Assembly (NCBI GenBank): GCA_965277535.1
Contig: OZ255825.1
Span: 2,542,001-2,606,000, forward strand
Origin: Ilyomonas sp965277535
GTDB taxonomy: Bacteria > Bacteroidota > Bacteroidia > Chitinophagales > Chitinophagaceae
Length of the DNA stretch: 64,000 bases
Direction: 5' to 3'
The position numbers and the translations under genes were made by a program. The notes below the pieces were generated by a model. The model was not told the origin of the DNA. It worked only from the letters and a program-made list of their open reading frames with translations, and made no database searches. Shown one piece after another: positions 55,172-63,928 of this stretch (within the stretch, counting starts at the first letter, position 1; each line of letters opens with the position of its first letter).

Positions 55172-56902
55172 ATGCGTATATTCTTTCTCTCCTTTTTACT
55201 GTTTGGTGGTTTCATCAGTTGGGTCCAGGAACGATATGGTGCCTCAATTCCCTGGACGACCTACGAAGCGGAAAAAATGAAAACGAATGGAACGGTTATG
55301 GGTCCTTCTTATGCCCCTTACAGGATAGAAACAGAATCTTCGGGGCAGCGCTGTGTAAAGCTGAATGCAAAAGGACAGTACATTGAATTTATGTCTTCTA
55401 CTTCTGCCAATGGTATCGTTATCAGATTCAGCTTGCCTGATAAAAAAGAAGGAGGTGGAAAGCAGTCAACACTTGGCATCTACAAAAACGGAAATCTGAA
55501 TCAACACCGTACTATTTCTTCGCAATATGCCCTGCTTTATGGAACATATCCTTTCACCAATGATCCCGCTGCCGGAAAACCCCGTAATTTTTATGATGAG
55601 ATAAGGATCAGGAATATTCCAATTGCAAAAGGTGATGTCATAAGAATCCAAAGGGACGATTCCGGAAGCGATGATGCAGACTATTGCATTATTGATTTGG
55701 TTGATCTTGAAACCATTGCCCCACCCATAAAAGCACCCCTTAATTCATTGTCCATTACGGACAAACGATTTTTGGGGAGCGACACTTCCGATTATACAGA
55801 AGCGTTCAGGAAATGTATAGCGATGGCAGTCTTAAAGGGGAAGATAGTCTGGATACCGGCCGGTACCTTCACAATTACGGGAGATATTCTTTTGCCTGCC
55901 AATATAAGAGTTCAGGGCGCAGGTATGTGGTATTCTACCTTACAGGGAAAGGAAACACTATATGCCGATGCAAGCAGGCGGGTAAGATTGAAAGGCACCG
56001 GCAGTAACATTCATCTTTCTGATTTTGCCATTATTGGTAAACTGACTTACCGAAATGATAGTGAGCCCAACGACGGAATTGTAGGTTCTTATGGAACGAA
56101 CTCAACGATTTCACACCTATGGATAGAACATACCAAAGTAGGCATGTGGATTGAAAATTCTAAAAATTTAGTGATTGATGGCTGCCGTATGCGCAATACC
56201 AAAGCTGATGGCATTAACTTTTGTGTAGGTATGGCAAACTCAACCATTCAGAACTGCACGACACGAAATACGGGGGATGATTGTTTTGCCATCTGGCCCG
56301 CTACTTTTTTAAAACAAGAGTATTCACCCGGACATAACCTCATCATCCACTGCACAGCCCAGCTCCCCTTTCTCGCCAACGGAGGAGCTATCTACGGAGG
56401 TGAAAGCAACCAAATCAGAAATTGTTCCTTTATTGACATTTCGCCAGGCTCTGCCATTTTGTTAAGCACCACTTTTCCAACCGAAGACAGCAGCAAAAAC
56501 ATCAACAATAACTTTAGCGGCACAATAGTTATTGAGAACTGCGAAATTAAAAACAGCGGCGGCTTTGATCACGAATGGGGCTGGCGTGCTGCCGTACAAA
56601 TTTGTCTTGACAAACGCAGTATAGCGGGAGTTGAAATGAATCACCTTATCATTGAAAACAGTTTCTCGGACGGGTTGAGCGTCATTACAAAAAGTGAAAA
56701 TGGAAGAGTAGGTGTGCTGTCCTATGCGACCATAGGCAATATAAAAGTTAAGACGTATGGAATTGGTGCAAGAGAAAAACATGGATTGTGGATTGCCAGT
56801 GGTGTGCATGGCAGCTTAACCCTTACCAATTCTGTAGTTTCTGGAATTAAAAATGAATCTAAAGACTTTGTTATCCACGACAGGAAGGATGGAAAATTGT
56901 AA
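55172..56902 (+). CDS. Secreted right-handed beta-helix glycosidase (GH87-like)
   Basis: This is a 576-residue exported protein. A signal-like start (IFFLSFLLFGGFISW) is followed by a CBM35/CBM6-like module (about 25-180; YEAEKMKTNGTVMG, KGQYIEFMSSTSANGIVIRF). A parallel beta-helix runs from about 195: VWIPAGTFTITGDILLPANI, ADGINFCVGMANSTIQNCTT, and NTGDDCFAIWP with the paired Asp typical of GH87/GH49-like alpha-glucanases. The target may be alpha-1,3-glucan; that is inference. It stands alone. Confidence 0.75.
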   Translation: MRIFFLSFLLFGGFISWVQERYGASIPWTTYEAEKMKTNGTVMGPSYAPYRIETESSGQRCVKLNAKGQYIEFMSSTSANGIVIRFSLPDKKEGGGKQSTLGIYKNGNLNQHRTISSQYALLYGTYPFTNDPAAGKPRNFYDEIRIRNIPIAKGDVIRIQRDDSGSDDADYCIIDLVDLETIAPPIKAPLNSLSITDKRFLGSDTSDYTEAFRKCIAMAVLKGKIVWIPAGTFTITGDILLPANIRVQGAGMWYSTLQGKETLYADASRRVRLKGTGSNIHLSDFAIIGKLTYRNDSEPNDGIVGSYGTNSTISHLWIEHTKVGMWIENSKNLVIDGCRMRNTKADGINFCVGMANSTIQNCTTRNTGDDCFAIWPATFLKQEYSPGHNLIIHCTAQLPFLANGGAIYGGESNQIRNCSFIDISPGSAILLSTTFPTEDSSKNINNNFSGTIVIENCEIKNSGGFDHEWGWRAAVQICLDKRSIAGVEMNHLIIENSFSDGLSVITKSENGRVGVLSYATIGNIKVKTYGIGAREKHGLWIASGVHGSLTLTNSVVSGIKNESKDFVIHDRKDGKL

Positions 56903-57190
56903 ACTTCACACATCTTAACAAGCAGGAAATTGCAATATTCTTTGACAAATGGTAATAATGAAGAAATAGCTTTTCCGCCTAACCGTAAATCCTATCTTTC
57001 TGTGTAAAAGTACAGAAAAAAGTTGATGCCTTCCGATATGAACTGGCAAGCTACCAGCGATGTCCCGGTCAAGGATAAAAGGAAACGGCAATAGCTTATA
57101 CGCTGCTGTCTATGTGATCCTTGTTGTAGTTATAACAAGCAGAGAATATTCCTAACTGCTCTTAGCACAGCTTTTGTACCTGTCTTCGTT

Positions 57191-57571
57191 ATGAAATACA
57201 CCCGATTTGGCAATACCGGCATGACGGTATCGAGGATATGTCTTGGCACTATGACGTACGGAACACCGACCGAGCGTTGGAAGTGGGCACTGAACGAAGA
57301 ACAAAGCCGTCGGTTTCCACAAAAAGCAGTCGAACTGGGCATTACAATTTTTTGATACGCCGGATGTTTAGTCAGGCGGTGCGAGCGAAGAAGTAGTAGG
57401 CAGGGCACTGAAAGATTTTGAAAAGCGCGACGAAGTGGCGGTAGCTACCAAAGTATTTAAGCCCATGGGCCAGGGTGCCAACAGCAAAGGCTTGTCGCGT
57501 AAGGACAGTATGAGTGCAATAGATGCCGGCCTCAAACGCCTGGGGATGGATTATTTGATCTATACCCACAC
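57191..57571 (+). pseudogene. Aldo/keto reductase fragment
   Basis: It begins as a normal aldo/keto reductase (MKYTRFGNTGMTVSRICLGT, then NEEQSRRFPQKAVELGI). It loses frame near 57348-57353, a T run. The restored frame has a TAG where relatives have the catalytic-loop Tyr (DVYSGG). It then continues SEEVVGRALKDFEKRDEVAV and GLSRKDSMSAIDAGLKRLGM, ending near residue 125 of about 330. The C-terminal 60 percent is missing. A sharp hairpin stands at the break. Confidence 0.7.
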
Positions 57572-57596
57572 TGCCCGTAGAACATTTCTACGGGCA
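57572..57596. repeat. Perfect hairpin at the reductase break
   Basis: TGCCCGTAGAA (57572-57582) and TTCTACGGGCA (57586-57596) are perfect inverted 11-mers around CAT. It lies exactly where homology to the reductase ends. It may be the end of a mobile element or a terminator. Confidence 0.6.
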
Positions 57597-58131
57597 ACTT
57601 CTGATATAGTTTTCAACTACTTTGCTTTTCGAATCAAATAGCAGCTAACACTAGAAAAGGATAGCGCTTCAATAACTTTTGACCTCTCTTTTATAACAAG
57701 CTCGTTTTACGTTTAGCAACGTAAGATCAATATCATGGCGTCTGTATCATAACTAAACCGAGACAAGCACCAAATCCAAAATGATCAAAGAGAGAATAAC
57801 CAGCATTCATTATACTTGACCCCTACCACAGGATAAAGGAGCCACGACTTCAGCGAATGATTCTCATCAGCCACCATACGGTACGCTGCTATCCCAGTGT
57901 AAAGCTAATCCCATTTATAAAACCCAGCGGCAAGGTCTTTTACTGTTTGCCTCCATCCTCCAAGTGCCTGAATCCTCCGCCTCCAACAAAGCGTTCTTTC
58001 CCGCCGCTTGTCTTTTCCTGATCTATCCTACTGTTAAGCAACTTCCTGTGAAAGCCTTGCCTTCTCTACAGCCTCATCCAAACAATAAATTTTCCATTTC
58101 AGTTTTTTCACGGATATTGTTTCTTTTAAAA
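57597..58131. other. Intergenic before the arsenosugar operon
   Basis: No gene. A long open frame runs from 57964 into the AhpD-like gene, but its first 56 codons are not protein-like (Ser/Pro/Leu rich, no match to the family). Confidence 0.45.
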
Positions 58132-58476
58132 ATGACCATGAACAACAACAACTATTACGATGCCGATGATCTCAAAAAGTTTGGCAACATCACAGAGTTT
58201 CAAAAAAGTATGGGCGAAAAGTTCTTTTCCTGGTATGGTGAAGTGTTCGCTGATAGTGAGCTGACCGCACGTGAAAAGTCGCTCATTGCCTTCGCCGTTG
58301 CCCATGCAGTGCAATGTCCCTATTGTATAGATGCCTACAGCAGCGATGCCTTCGAAAAAGGATGGAGTGAAGCGCAGATGATGGAAGCTGTACATGTGGC
58401 AGCCGCCATCCGCGGCGGAGCATCGCTGGTGCATGGTGTGCAGATGATGAACAAAGTGAAGGAGATAGCGATGTAA
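58132..58476 (+). CDS. AhpD-like carboxymuconolactone decarboxylase, arsenosugar-associated
   Basis: This is a 114-residue all-helical protein from MTMNNNNYYD (ATG at 58132; 58138 is also possible). TAREKSLIAFAVAHAVQCPY and CIDAYSSDAFEKG give the CxxC (Cys62, Cys65) and the conserved His of AhpD-type peroxidase-like proteins. The same protein type is regularly encoded next to ArsS, as here, 2 bases upstream. It may supply thiol redox chemistry to the pathway. Confidence 0.87.
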   Translation: MTMNNNNYYDADDLKKFGNITEFQKSMGEKFFSWYGEVFADSELTAREKSLIAFAVAHAVQCPYCIDAYSSDAFEKGWSEAQMMEAVHVAAAIRGGASLVHGVQMMNKVKEIAM

Positions 58477-58478
58477 GT

Positions 58479-59528
58479 ATGAAATCATTATTAGCCCAAC
58501 ACAATGCGCTGGCTGATGTTCAGGAGCAACTTGCCGTATTAGCGCATGGCACCAGCGACGACTATAGCCTTGTGCCCTTTCAGCAAAAAATGGAAGAAAG
58601 TAATTTGTTTCCCCTGAAGCCATCCGCGGTAGGAATCTTCCAGGTAAATATCGGCAAGATGTGCAACCAGGTGTGCCGGCATTGCCATGTAGATGCCGGT
58701 CCTGACCGTAAGGAAATCATGACGCACGGAACGATGCTGCAATGCATTGATGTATTGAAGCAAAATGGGCAACTGCAAACGGTTGACATTACCGGCGGCG
58801 CCCCTGAAATGAACCCTTTGTTTCGTTGGTTTGTTGAGGAAATCAAGCTGTTGAACCGGCACGTTATCGTGCGTTGTAACCTTACTATTATTTTAGCAAA
58901 TAAAAAGTATTACGACCTGCCGCAATTCTACCAGCAACATGCGATAGAAGTGGTGTCTTCCCTGCCTTTTTACACACAGGACAGAACAGACCGCCAGCGT
59001 GGCAATGGTGTATTTGAAGACAGCATCAAAGCACTGCAAATGCTCAACAAAGCGGGTTATGGAAGAGAAGGCAGCGGGCTCATTCTAAACCTTGTTTATA
59101 ATCCTGCCGGCGCGTTCCTGCCAGCCTCCCAGCAGGCGTTGGAAAAAGAATACAAAGAGGCTTTATTGAAGAAATACAACATTACGTTCAACAGTCTTTT
59201 TACCATTACCAATATGCCCATCAGCCGTTATCTTGATTACCTGCTCACCAGTGGCAATTACGAAACCTATATGCAAAAACTGGTAACGGCTTACAACCCG
59301 TCTGCCGCTGCCAATGTCATGTGCCGGAACACCATTTCGGTTGGCTGGGACGGTTATTTATACGATTGCGATTTTAACCAGATGCTTGGGCTGACAGTCA
59401 GTGGTAACAGCAGGCATATCAGTAATTTTAATAGGGAAGAGCTAAGCAACAGGAGCATTGTTATCGGTCAGCATTGCTATGGCTGCACGGCTGGCGCAGG
59501 CAGCAGTTGCGGTGGCGCCGTTACATAA
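58479..59528 (+). CDS. arsS: Arsenosugar biosynthesis radical SAM protein ArsS
   Basis: This is a 349-residue radical SAM protein of the ArsS type. GKMCNQVCRHCHVDAGP holds the CxxxCxxC that binds the 4Fe-4S cluster (Cys62, Cys66, Cys69). VDITGGAPEMNP is the SAM-binding GGxP-like loop. The Cys-rich C-terminus (ANVMCRNTISVGWDGYLYDC, HCYGCTAGAGSSCGG) is characteristic of this subfamily. ArsS is thought to attach a 5'-deoxyadenosyl group to a methylated arsenical. The next genes fit adenine removal and glycosylation. Confidence 0.92.
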   Translation: MKSLLAQHNALADVQEQLAVLAHGTSDDYSLVPFQQKMEESNLFPLKPSAVGIFQVNIGKMCNQVCRHCHVDAGPDRKEIMTHGTMLQCIDVLKQNGQLQTVDITGGAPEMNPLFRWFVEEIKLLNRHVIVRCNLTIILANKKYYDLPQFYQQHAIEVVSSLPFYTQDRTDRQRGNGVFEDSIKALQMLNKAGYGREGSGLILNLVYNPAGAFLPASQQALEKEYKEALLKKYNITFNSLFTITNMPISRYLDYLLTSGNYETYMQKLVTAYNPSAAANVMCRNTISVGWDGYLYDCDFNQMLGLTVSGNSRHISNFNREELSNRSIVIGQHCYGCTAGAGSSCGGAVT

Positions 59529-59539
59529 AACAACAAACA

Positions 59540-60346
59540 ATGGATTACAGGCAGGCAACACAGTATTTGCTTTCAAGACAAATCGCGCAACCGGTGGCAG
59601 GTATTATTCTCGGAACGGGTTTACACCGGTTGTTGGATTATATTGACATTGCCCAAACCATTCCCTACACCGACATTCCGGGGTTTCCTCGTTCTACTGT
59701 TGAGTTTCATAAAGGCAACCTGGTTTATGGAACGGTGGGCGATAAAAAAGTGTTGGTCATGCAGGGGCGCTTTCATGCTTATGAAGGCTACACTCCGCAG
59801 CAGGTAGTGTTTCCAGTCCGGGTAATGAAGATGCTCGGTGTGCAACATCTTTTCATTACCAATGCAGCCGGCGGCATCAATCTGTCTTATCAACAAGGCG
59901 ATCTGGTACTGATTGATGACCATATTAACCTACAGTCCTGTAATCCGCTCACAGGCAAAAATGATGATGCGTTAGGCTCACGTTTTCCTGATATGAGTGA
60001 GCCGTATGATGTGGGCTTACGAACCTTATTACAAAACAAAGCGAATGAACTCCATATTGCTTTGAAAAAAGGCGTATATGCAGCCGTAAACGGACCCAAC
60101 CTTGAAACAAAAGCGGAATACCGCTATCTTAAAATCATTGGTGCCGATATGGTCGGTATGTCAACTGTTCCGGAAGTTATTGCTGCGGCACACATGCAGT
60201 TGCCTTGTGCTGCTGTTTCAGTGATTACAGATGAATGCGACCCCGATCATTTAAAGCCGGTAAACATTGTAGAAATTATAAAAGCCGCTGGTATTGCTGA
60301 TGAAAAGCTAAGCCGCTTGCTTCAACAAACCATCCTGGCGTTATGA
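59540..60346 (+). CDS. Purine nucleoside phosphorylase
   Basis: This is a 268-residue class I (trimeric) PNP from MDYRQATQYL (ATG at 59540, not the earlier frame start inside arsS). GIILGTGLHRLLDYI, VMQGRFHAYEGYTPQQVVFP, FITNAAGGIN, VNGPNLETKAEYRYLKIIGA and MVGMSTVPEVIAAAH are the usual motifs. In this operon it may cleave adenine from the ArsS product, giving the ribose-arsenical for glycosylation; this is inference. Its TGA overlaps the next ATG (ATGA). Confidence 0.9.
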   Translation: MDYRQATQYLLSRQIAQPVAGIILGTGLHRLLDYIDIAQTIPYTDIPGFPRSTVEFHKGNLVYGTVGDKKVLVMQGRFHAYEGYTPQQVVFPVRVMKMLGVQHLFITNAAGGINLSYQQGDLVLIDDHINLQSCNPLTGKNDDALGSRFPDMSEPYDVGLRTLLQNKANELHIALKKGVYAAVNGPNLETKAEYRYLKIIGADMVGMSTVPEVIAAAHMQLPCAAVSVITDECDPDHLKPVNIVEIIKAAGIADEKLSRLLQQTILAL

Positions 60347-60936
60347 GTAAAGATGCACTGCTCATTTTTGTAAAAAATGAGCAGCCTGGCAAGGTAAAAA
60401 CAAGGCTGGCAGCCACAGTTGGCAACGAAAAAGCAATGGCTGTTTACTTACAATTAGTCAGGCATACAAGTCATATGATTCAATCATTATTATGTGATCA
60501 AATAGTATTCTATTCTGATGAAATTCCAAAAGAAGCAGCTTGGGCAGACATTCATCAAACATGGATACAACAAGGATTTGACTTAGGTGAGCGAATGGCG
60601 AATGCATTCAGATTTTCTTTTGCGAATGAATATGAGAAAGCCGTTATCATTGGCACTGATTGCCCCGAGTTGACAACCGACATTATCACAGATGCTTTTA
60701 CCGCTTTGGACAAAACAGATATAGTAATCGGTCCTGCTGCAGATGGCGGCTATTATTTATTGGGTATGAAAAAGCAACATCCGTTTCTATTTCAAAATAT
60801 ACGATGGAGCACAGGCGAAGTGTTGAATAAAACAATAGGGCGCTGCAAAGAAAATCGCCTCACCTATTCCATGCTTCCCGTCTTACACGATGTAGACGTA
60901 GAGAGCGATTTGCCATATATGAAAGCTATCTTATGA
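60343..60936 (+). CDS. TIGR04282-type arsenosugar glycosyltransferase
   Basis: This is a 197-residue CofC-like GT-A fold protein: ALLIFVKNEQPGKVKTRLAA, then FDLGERMANAFRFSF, VIIGTDCPELTTDII with the acidic metal-binding motif, and GPAADGGYYLLGMKKQHPFL. These match the family paired with TIGR04283 proteins in arsenosugar clusters. It would activate or transfer a sugar. It overlaps neighbours by 4 bases on both sides. Confidence 0.88.
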   Translation: MSKDALLIFVKNEQPGKVKTRLAATVGNEKAMAVYLQLVRHTSHMIQSLLCDQIVFYSDEIPKEAAWADIHQTWIQQGFDLGERMANAFRFSFANEYEKAVIIGTDCPELTTDIITDAFTALDKTDIVIGPAADGGYYLLGMKKQHPFLFQNIRWSTGEVLNKTIGRCKENRLTYSMLPVLHDVDVESDLPYMKAIL

Positions 60937-61310
60937 AGCAGCTCATTTTTGTTTACAATGCCGACAGCGGTTTGTTTAATTCGCTTACCGATTTTGCACA
61001 CAAAATCATTTCGCCATCTACGTATGCCTGTGGGTTATGCGCATTGACATATGACAATTTTACCATGAAAAAAGACTGGAAATTATTTCTCGAACAGTTG
61101 CCTGTTGAAGCTGTGTTCACCTATAAAAGTGAATGGCAAAAAGAATATCCTGAATGGACCGGGTTTCCGGCTGTTTTTAGCAAAGGAAATACAATTGAGT
61201 TACTTGCATCATCGGAAGAAATAAATGGGTGTCCATCATTAGCCGAACTGGAAGAATTAATTCAATATAAACTTGCTTTGTATGATCAGCATCATAATCC
61301 CGGCTTATAA
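60933..61310 (+). CDS. Conserved hypothetical protein of the arsenosugar operon
   Basis: This is a 125-residue soluble protein beginning MKQLIFVYNADSGLFNSLTD and containing CGLCALTYDNFTMKKDWK. It has no known fold or function; homologues are sometimes mis-annotated as GTPases, but no P-loop is present. YACGLCALTYD has a CxxC-like pair. It is locked in the operon by a 4-base overlap before it and a 29-base overlap after it. Confidence 0.75.
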   Translation: MKQLIFVYNADSGLFNSLTDFAHKIISPSTYACGLCALTYDNFTMKKDWKLFLEQLPVEAVFTYKSEWQKEYPEWTGFPAVFSKGNTIELLASSEEINGCPSLAELEELIQYKLALYDQHHNPGL

Positions 61311-61977
61311 CGAAGCGGACCAGATTGCCAATACACTGCATGCTGTAAAGAAAGCGAGTGGAAGTACAGCTTATGAAGTCATAGTAGTAGATGGCGGCAG
61401 CAGCGACGAAACGATTGACATTGCCAAAGCCAATGGTGCCAATGCACTCCGAAGCCCTAAGAAAGGCAGAGCTGCGCAAATGAATTACGGAGCCTCGTTG
61501 GCTAAAGGCGAGATACTTTATTTTCTTCACGCCGATAGCATCCCGCCACAGTCGTTTACAACACAGATTTATAAGGCTTATGAGAAGTGTTTTCACAGCG
61601 GTTGCTTTCGTTTGCAATTTGATTACGAACATTGGTTTTTAAAAGCCAATGCATGGTTTACAAAATGGGACGTGAATGCCATTCGCTTTGGCGACCAGAG
61701 TTTATTTGTAACCAAAGATGCATTCCTTAAATCCGGTGGTTTCAGAGAAGAATTATGGATGATGGAAGACCAGGAAATCATTCACCGTATCAGGCAGCAC
61801 AGCCGCTTCATCGTAATGAATGATTATGTCATTACATCAGCCAGAAAATACCGCGACAACGGCATCTATAGAATGCAGGCTATTTTTTTCCGCATCTGGT
61901 TCCTATATTATTTAGGTTATTCGCAGGAACATTTATTGCGGTTGCACAAACGGCTGATCAGAAGGAATAAATTGTAA
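61282..61977 (+). CDS. TIGR04283-type arsenosugar glycosyltransferase
   Basis: This is a 231-residue family 2 glycosyltransferase from MISIIIPAYNEADQIANTLH (ATG at 61282). EVIVVDGGSSDETIDIAKAN and GEILYFLHADSIPP supply the DxD-type nucleotide-sugar site. RAAQMNYGASLA and EELWMMEDQEIIHR follow. It forms the usual pair with the TIGR04282 protein two genes before. It starts inside the preceding gene (29-base overlap). Confidence 0.9.
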   Translation: MISIIIPAYNEADQIANTLHAVKKASGSTAYEVIVVDGGSSDETIDIAKANGANALRSPKKGRAAQMNYGASLAKGEILYFLHADSIPPQSFTTQIYKAYEKCFHSGCFRLQFDYEHWFLKANAWFTKWDVNAIRFGDQSLFVTKDAFLKSGGFREELWMMEDQEIIHRIRQHSRFIVMNDYVITSARKYRDNGIYRMQAIFFRIWFLYYLGYSQEHLLRLHKRLIRRNKL

Positions 61978-62006
61978 AGCACTTTCGAAAAACATAAAAA
62001 AAAGGT

Positions 62007-63077
62007 ATGAAACCCAATGACAATAACGCCGGATTGCCCAATGAGAAAAGACCCTTTCGCGTGCTCATCATATCTGGTTCCAACCGGCGGCAATACAATT
62101 GCCCAGGTGTTGACAGCAAGTCGAGACTGTTAATGCTTAAGATGGCAGAAGCATTGCCGCAAGACTGGGAAATCGATTATGAAGATTTAGGCAATGTGTA
62201 TGGCAGGGAGAAAATTCAAAGCTGTAATGCCTGTGTTTCTACTTCAATGGCTTTATGCGTATGGCCGTGCAACTGTTACGGAAAAAACAGCAGCAAAGAG
62301 CCCGATTTACTATGGAACTTAGATATGTATGCACGGCTTGATATGGCGGATGCCTGGGCGATTATAGGACCTATCAATTGGTATGCACCCAGCAGTTCTT
62401 TAAAGCTGATGTTTGACAGGATGGTTTGCATGAATGGCGGAAATCCTGATGAAAAAACGATTGACCACAAGAACCCGGAAAAAGCCATGGCATTTGAACA
62501 TACAGAAGAGTGGAAGGGAATGAGCATAAATCACCTGGAAGGCAGAACGGCCGCATTTTTTTGTTATGGAGATGAAGGCGGTGACGAACTTGACGGGCAA
62601 GGCAAGCCAAAAATTTTATTACAGAAAAGCTATTTCGACAGCAACAAAGAACCTTTTGAAAACGAGCGCGATTCTTATGCACCGCTGGTGTGGCAATGTA
62701 GGTATGGTGGCATAGAAGTGCCCGACAAGTTATGGAGCCATTGCACCACCGGGAAGAATAAAAAATACAGTGATAACCAGTCGGAAGATGCGATACAGGA
62801 TGGTGCATTTATGGAATCTTTTTACAAGTGGGTAAAGAACTTTGAAGTGTTTGTAAACGAGAAAGGTAAAGTGCCGCCGGGCAAGTACAGGGCGTATGGT
62901 TTTAGACCCCCAACACATGTCTGGGCAAATGTGAAGGATGGCATCCGTTATTTTAAAATGATGGTTGGTAAATCGCCGGAGGGCTCATCGCCGGAAGTGC
63001 AGGAAGAGATGGGTTTAAACAAAGACGCGACCTGGCAAACAAAGAAAGGAGAAGGAGAAAAACTAAGAGATCAATGA
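62007..63077 (+). CDS. Flavodoxin-fold NAD(P)H-dependent oxidoreductase
   Basis: This is a 356-residue protein with an N-terminal flavodoxin-like domain: FRVLIISGSNRRQYNCPG binds FMN phosphate, and AWAIIGPINWYAPSSSLKLM is the second flavin loop. A Cys cluster (CNACVSTSMALCVWPCNCYG) lies between them. The C-terminal part (YRAYGFRPPTHVWANVKDG) is not recognised. It may reduce arsenic or sulfur centres; the position in the operon suggests this, but it is not proven. Confidence 0.8.
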   Translation: MKPNDNNAGLPNEKRPFRVLIISGSNRRQYNCPGVDSKSRLLMLKMAEALPQDWEIDYEDLGNVYGREKIQSCNACVSTSMALCVWPCNCYGKNSSKEPDLLWNLDMYARLDMADAWAIIGPINWYAPSSSLKLMFDRMVCMNGGNPDEKTIDHKNPEKAMAFEHTEEWKGMSINHLEGRTAAFFCYGDEGGDELDGQGKPKILLQKSYFDSNKEPFENERDSYAPLVWQCRYGGIEVPDKLWSHCTTGKNKKYSDNQSEDAIQDGAFMESFYKWVKNFEVFVNEKGKVPPGKYRAYGFRPPTHVWANVKDGIRYFKMMVGKSPEGSSPEVQEEMGLNKDATWQTKKGEGEKLRDQ

Positions 63078-63928
63078 ACGATTTAATTCATCAGATATTC
63101 GACATCTACGGATTCCCTATACTCACGTCTGTGCTAGTCATAGTCTTTTTGTTGGAAACCGGTTTTAGCCTGAGGCGAAGAGTGCAGCCGCGTTTTAAAA
63201 GGATTGTGATCAATAGCCTGCTTTCGTTACCTGCGTTTGTCTTGCTAAGGTTCATGCTCATACCTGCTATAATATGGCTTGCACTGCAAAATGAAAGATG
63301 GCAATTTGGATTGAATTATTTGTACAATTTGCCCCCATGGGCAGAAAATATCATCGCTTTTATCCTGCTTGATTATGGGATTTACTGGTGGCATATCATT
63401 CTGCACCGGATGCCGTTATTGTGGCGTTTCCATTTGGTTCATCATACCGATCTGGATATGGATGTAACCACCGCTTTCCGCTTTCATTTTGGTGAAATGA
63501 TTGGCTCGCTTTTTTTTCGCGGAGCGGTTGTGTTATTGATTGGTGCATCACCATTGATTGTATTGATTTATGAAATCACTTTTGAAGCGGCAATCCAGTT
63601 TCATCATAGCAATACAAAACTACCTGTTCGCTTTGAAAGATGGCTGAATAAGCTGATTGTAACACCACGTATGCACGGCATACATCATTCTGTTATGAAA
63701 GACGAAACAGAAAGCAATTACGCTACAATATTTTTTTTCTGGGATAGGATACATCGAACAGTTAGCCTGAATATTTACAAGGATGATATTACCATTGGTA
63801 TGCCTGCTTATCAGAATGAAAATGAGTTGACGGTAAAGCATTTGCTGAAATTGCCTTTCACTAAAATAAGAGAATGGAAAGATGGAGATAGAGGCGCTGA
63901 AAGTGATAAACAGCAACTAAAAAATTAA
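63074..63928 (+). CDS. Sterol desaturase/fatty acid hydroxylase family protein
   Basis: This is a 284-residue membrane di-iron protein. Its His motifs are HIILHRMP, FHLVHHTD, QFHHSN and HGIHHSV, matching the HxxxH, HxxHH, HH and HxxHH pattern of the family. Three to four hydrophobic segments precede and follow. It overlaps the oxidoreductase gene by 4 bases (ATGA). It may oxidise a lipid or ether chain, perhaps linking arsenosugars to lipids; this is inference. Confidence 0.87.
   Translation: MNDLIHQIFDIYGFPILTSVLVIVFLLETGFSLRRRVQPRFKRIVINSLLSLPAFVLLRFMLIPAIIWLALQNERWQFGLNYLYNLPPWAENIIAFILLDYGIYWWHIILHRMPLLWRFHLVHHTDLDMDVTTAFRFHFGEMIGSLFFRGAVVLLIGASPLIVLIYEITFEAAIQFHHSNTKLPVRFERWLNKLIVTPRMHGIHHSVMKDETESNYATIFFFWDRIHRTVSLNIYKDDITIGMPAYQNENELTVKHLLKLPFTKIREWKDGDRGAESDKQQLKN

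Noticed and set aside
57964..58131. N-terminal extension of the AhpD-like protein
   Set aside because: The first 56 codons are not protein-like and exceed the family length. The ATG at 58132 gives the usual start.
59474..59539. Longer start for the nucleoside phosphorylase inside arsS
   Set aside because: The added residues (WLHGWRRQQLRWRR) are out-of-frame arsS C-terminus; the PNP family begins at the ATG of 59540.
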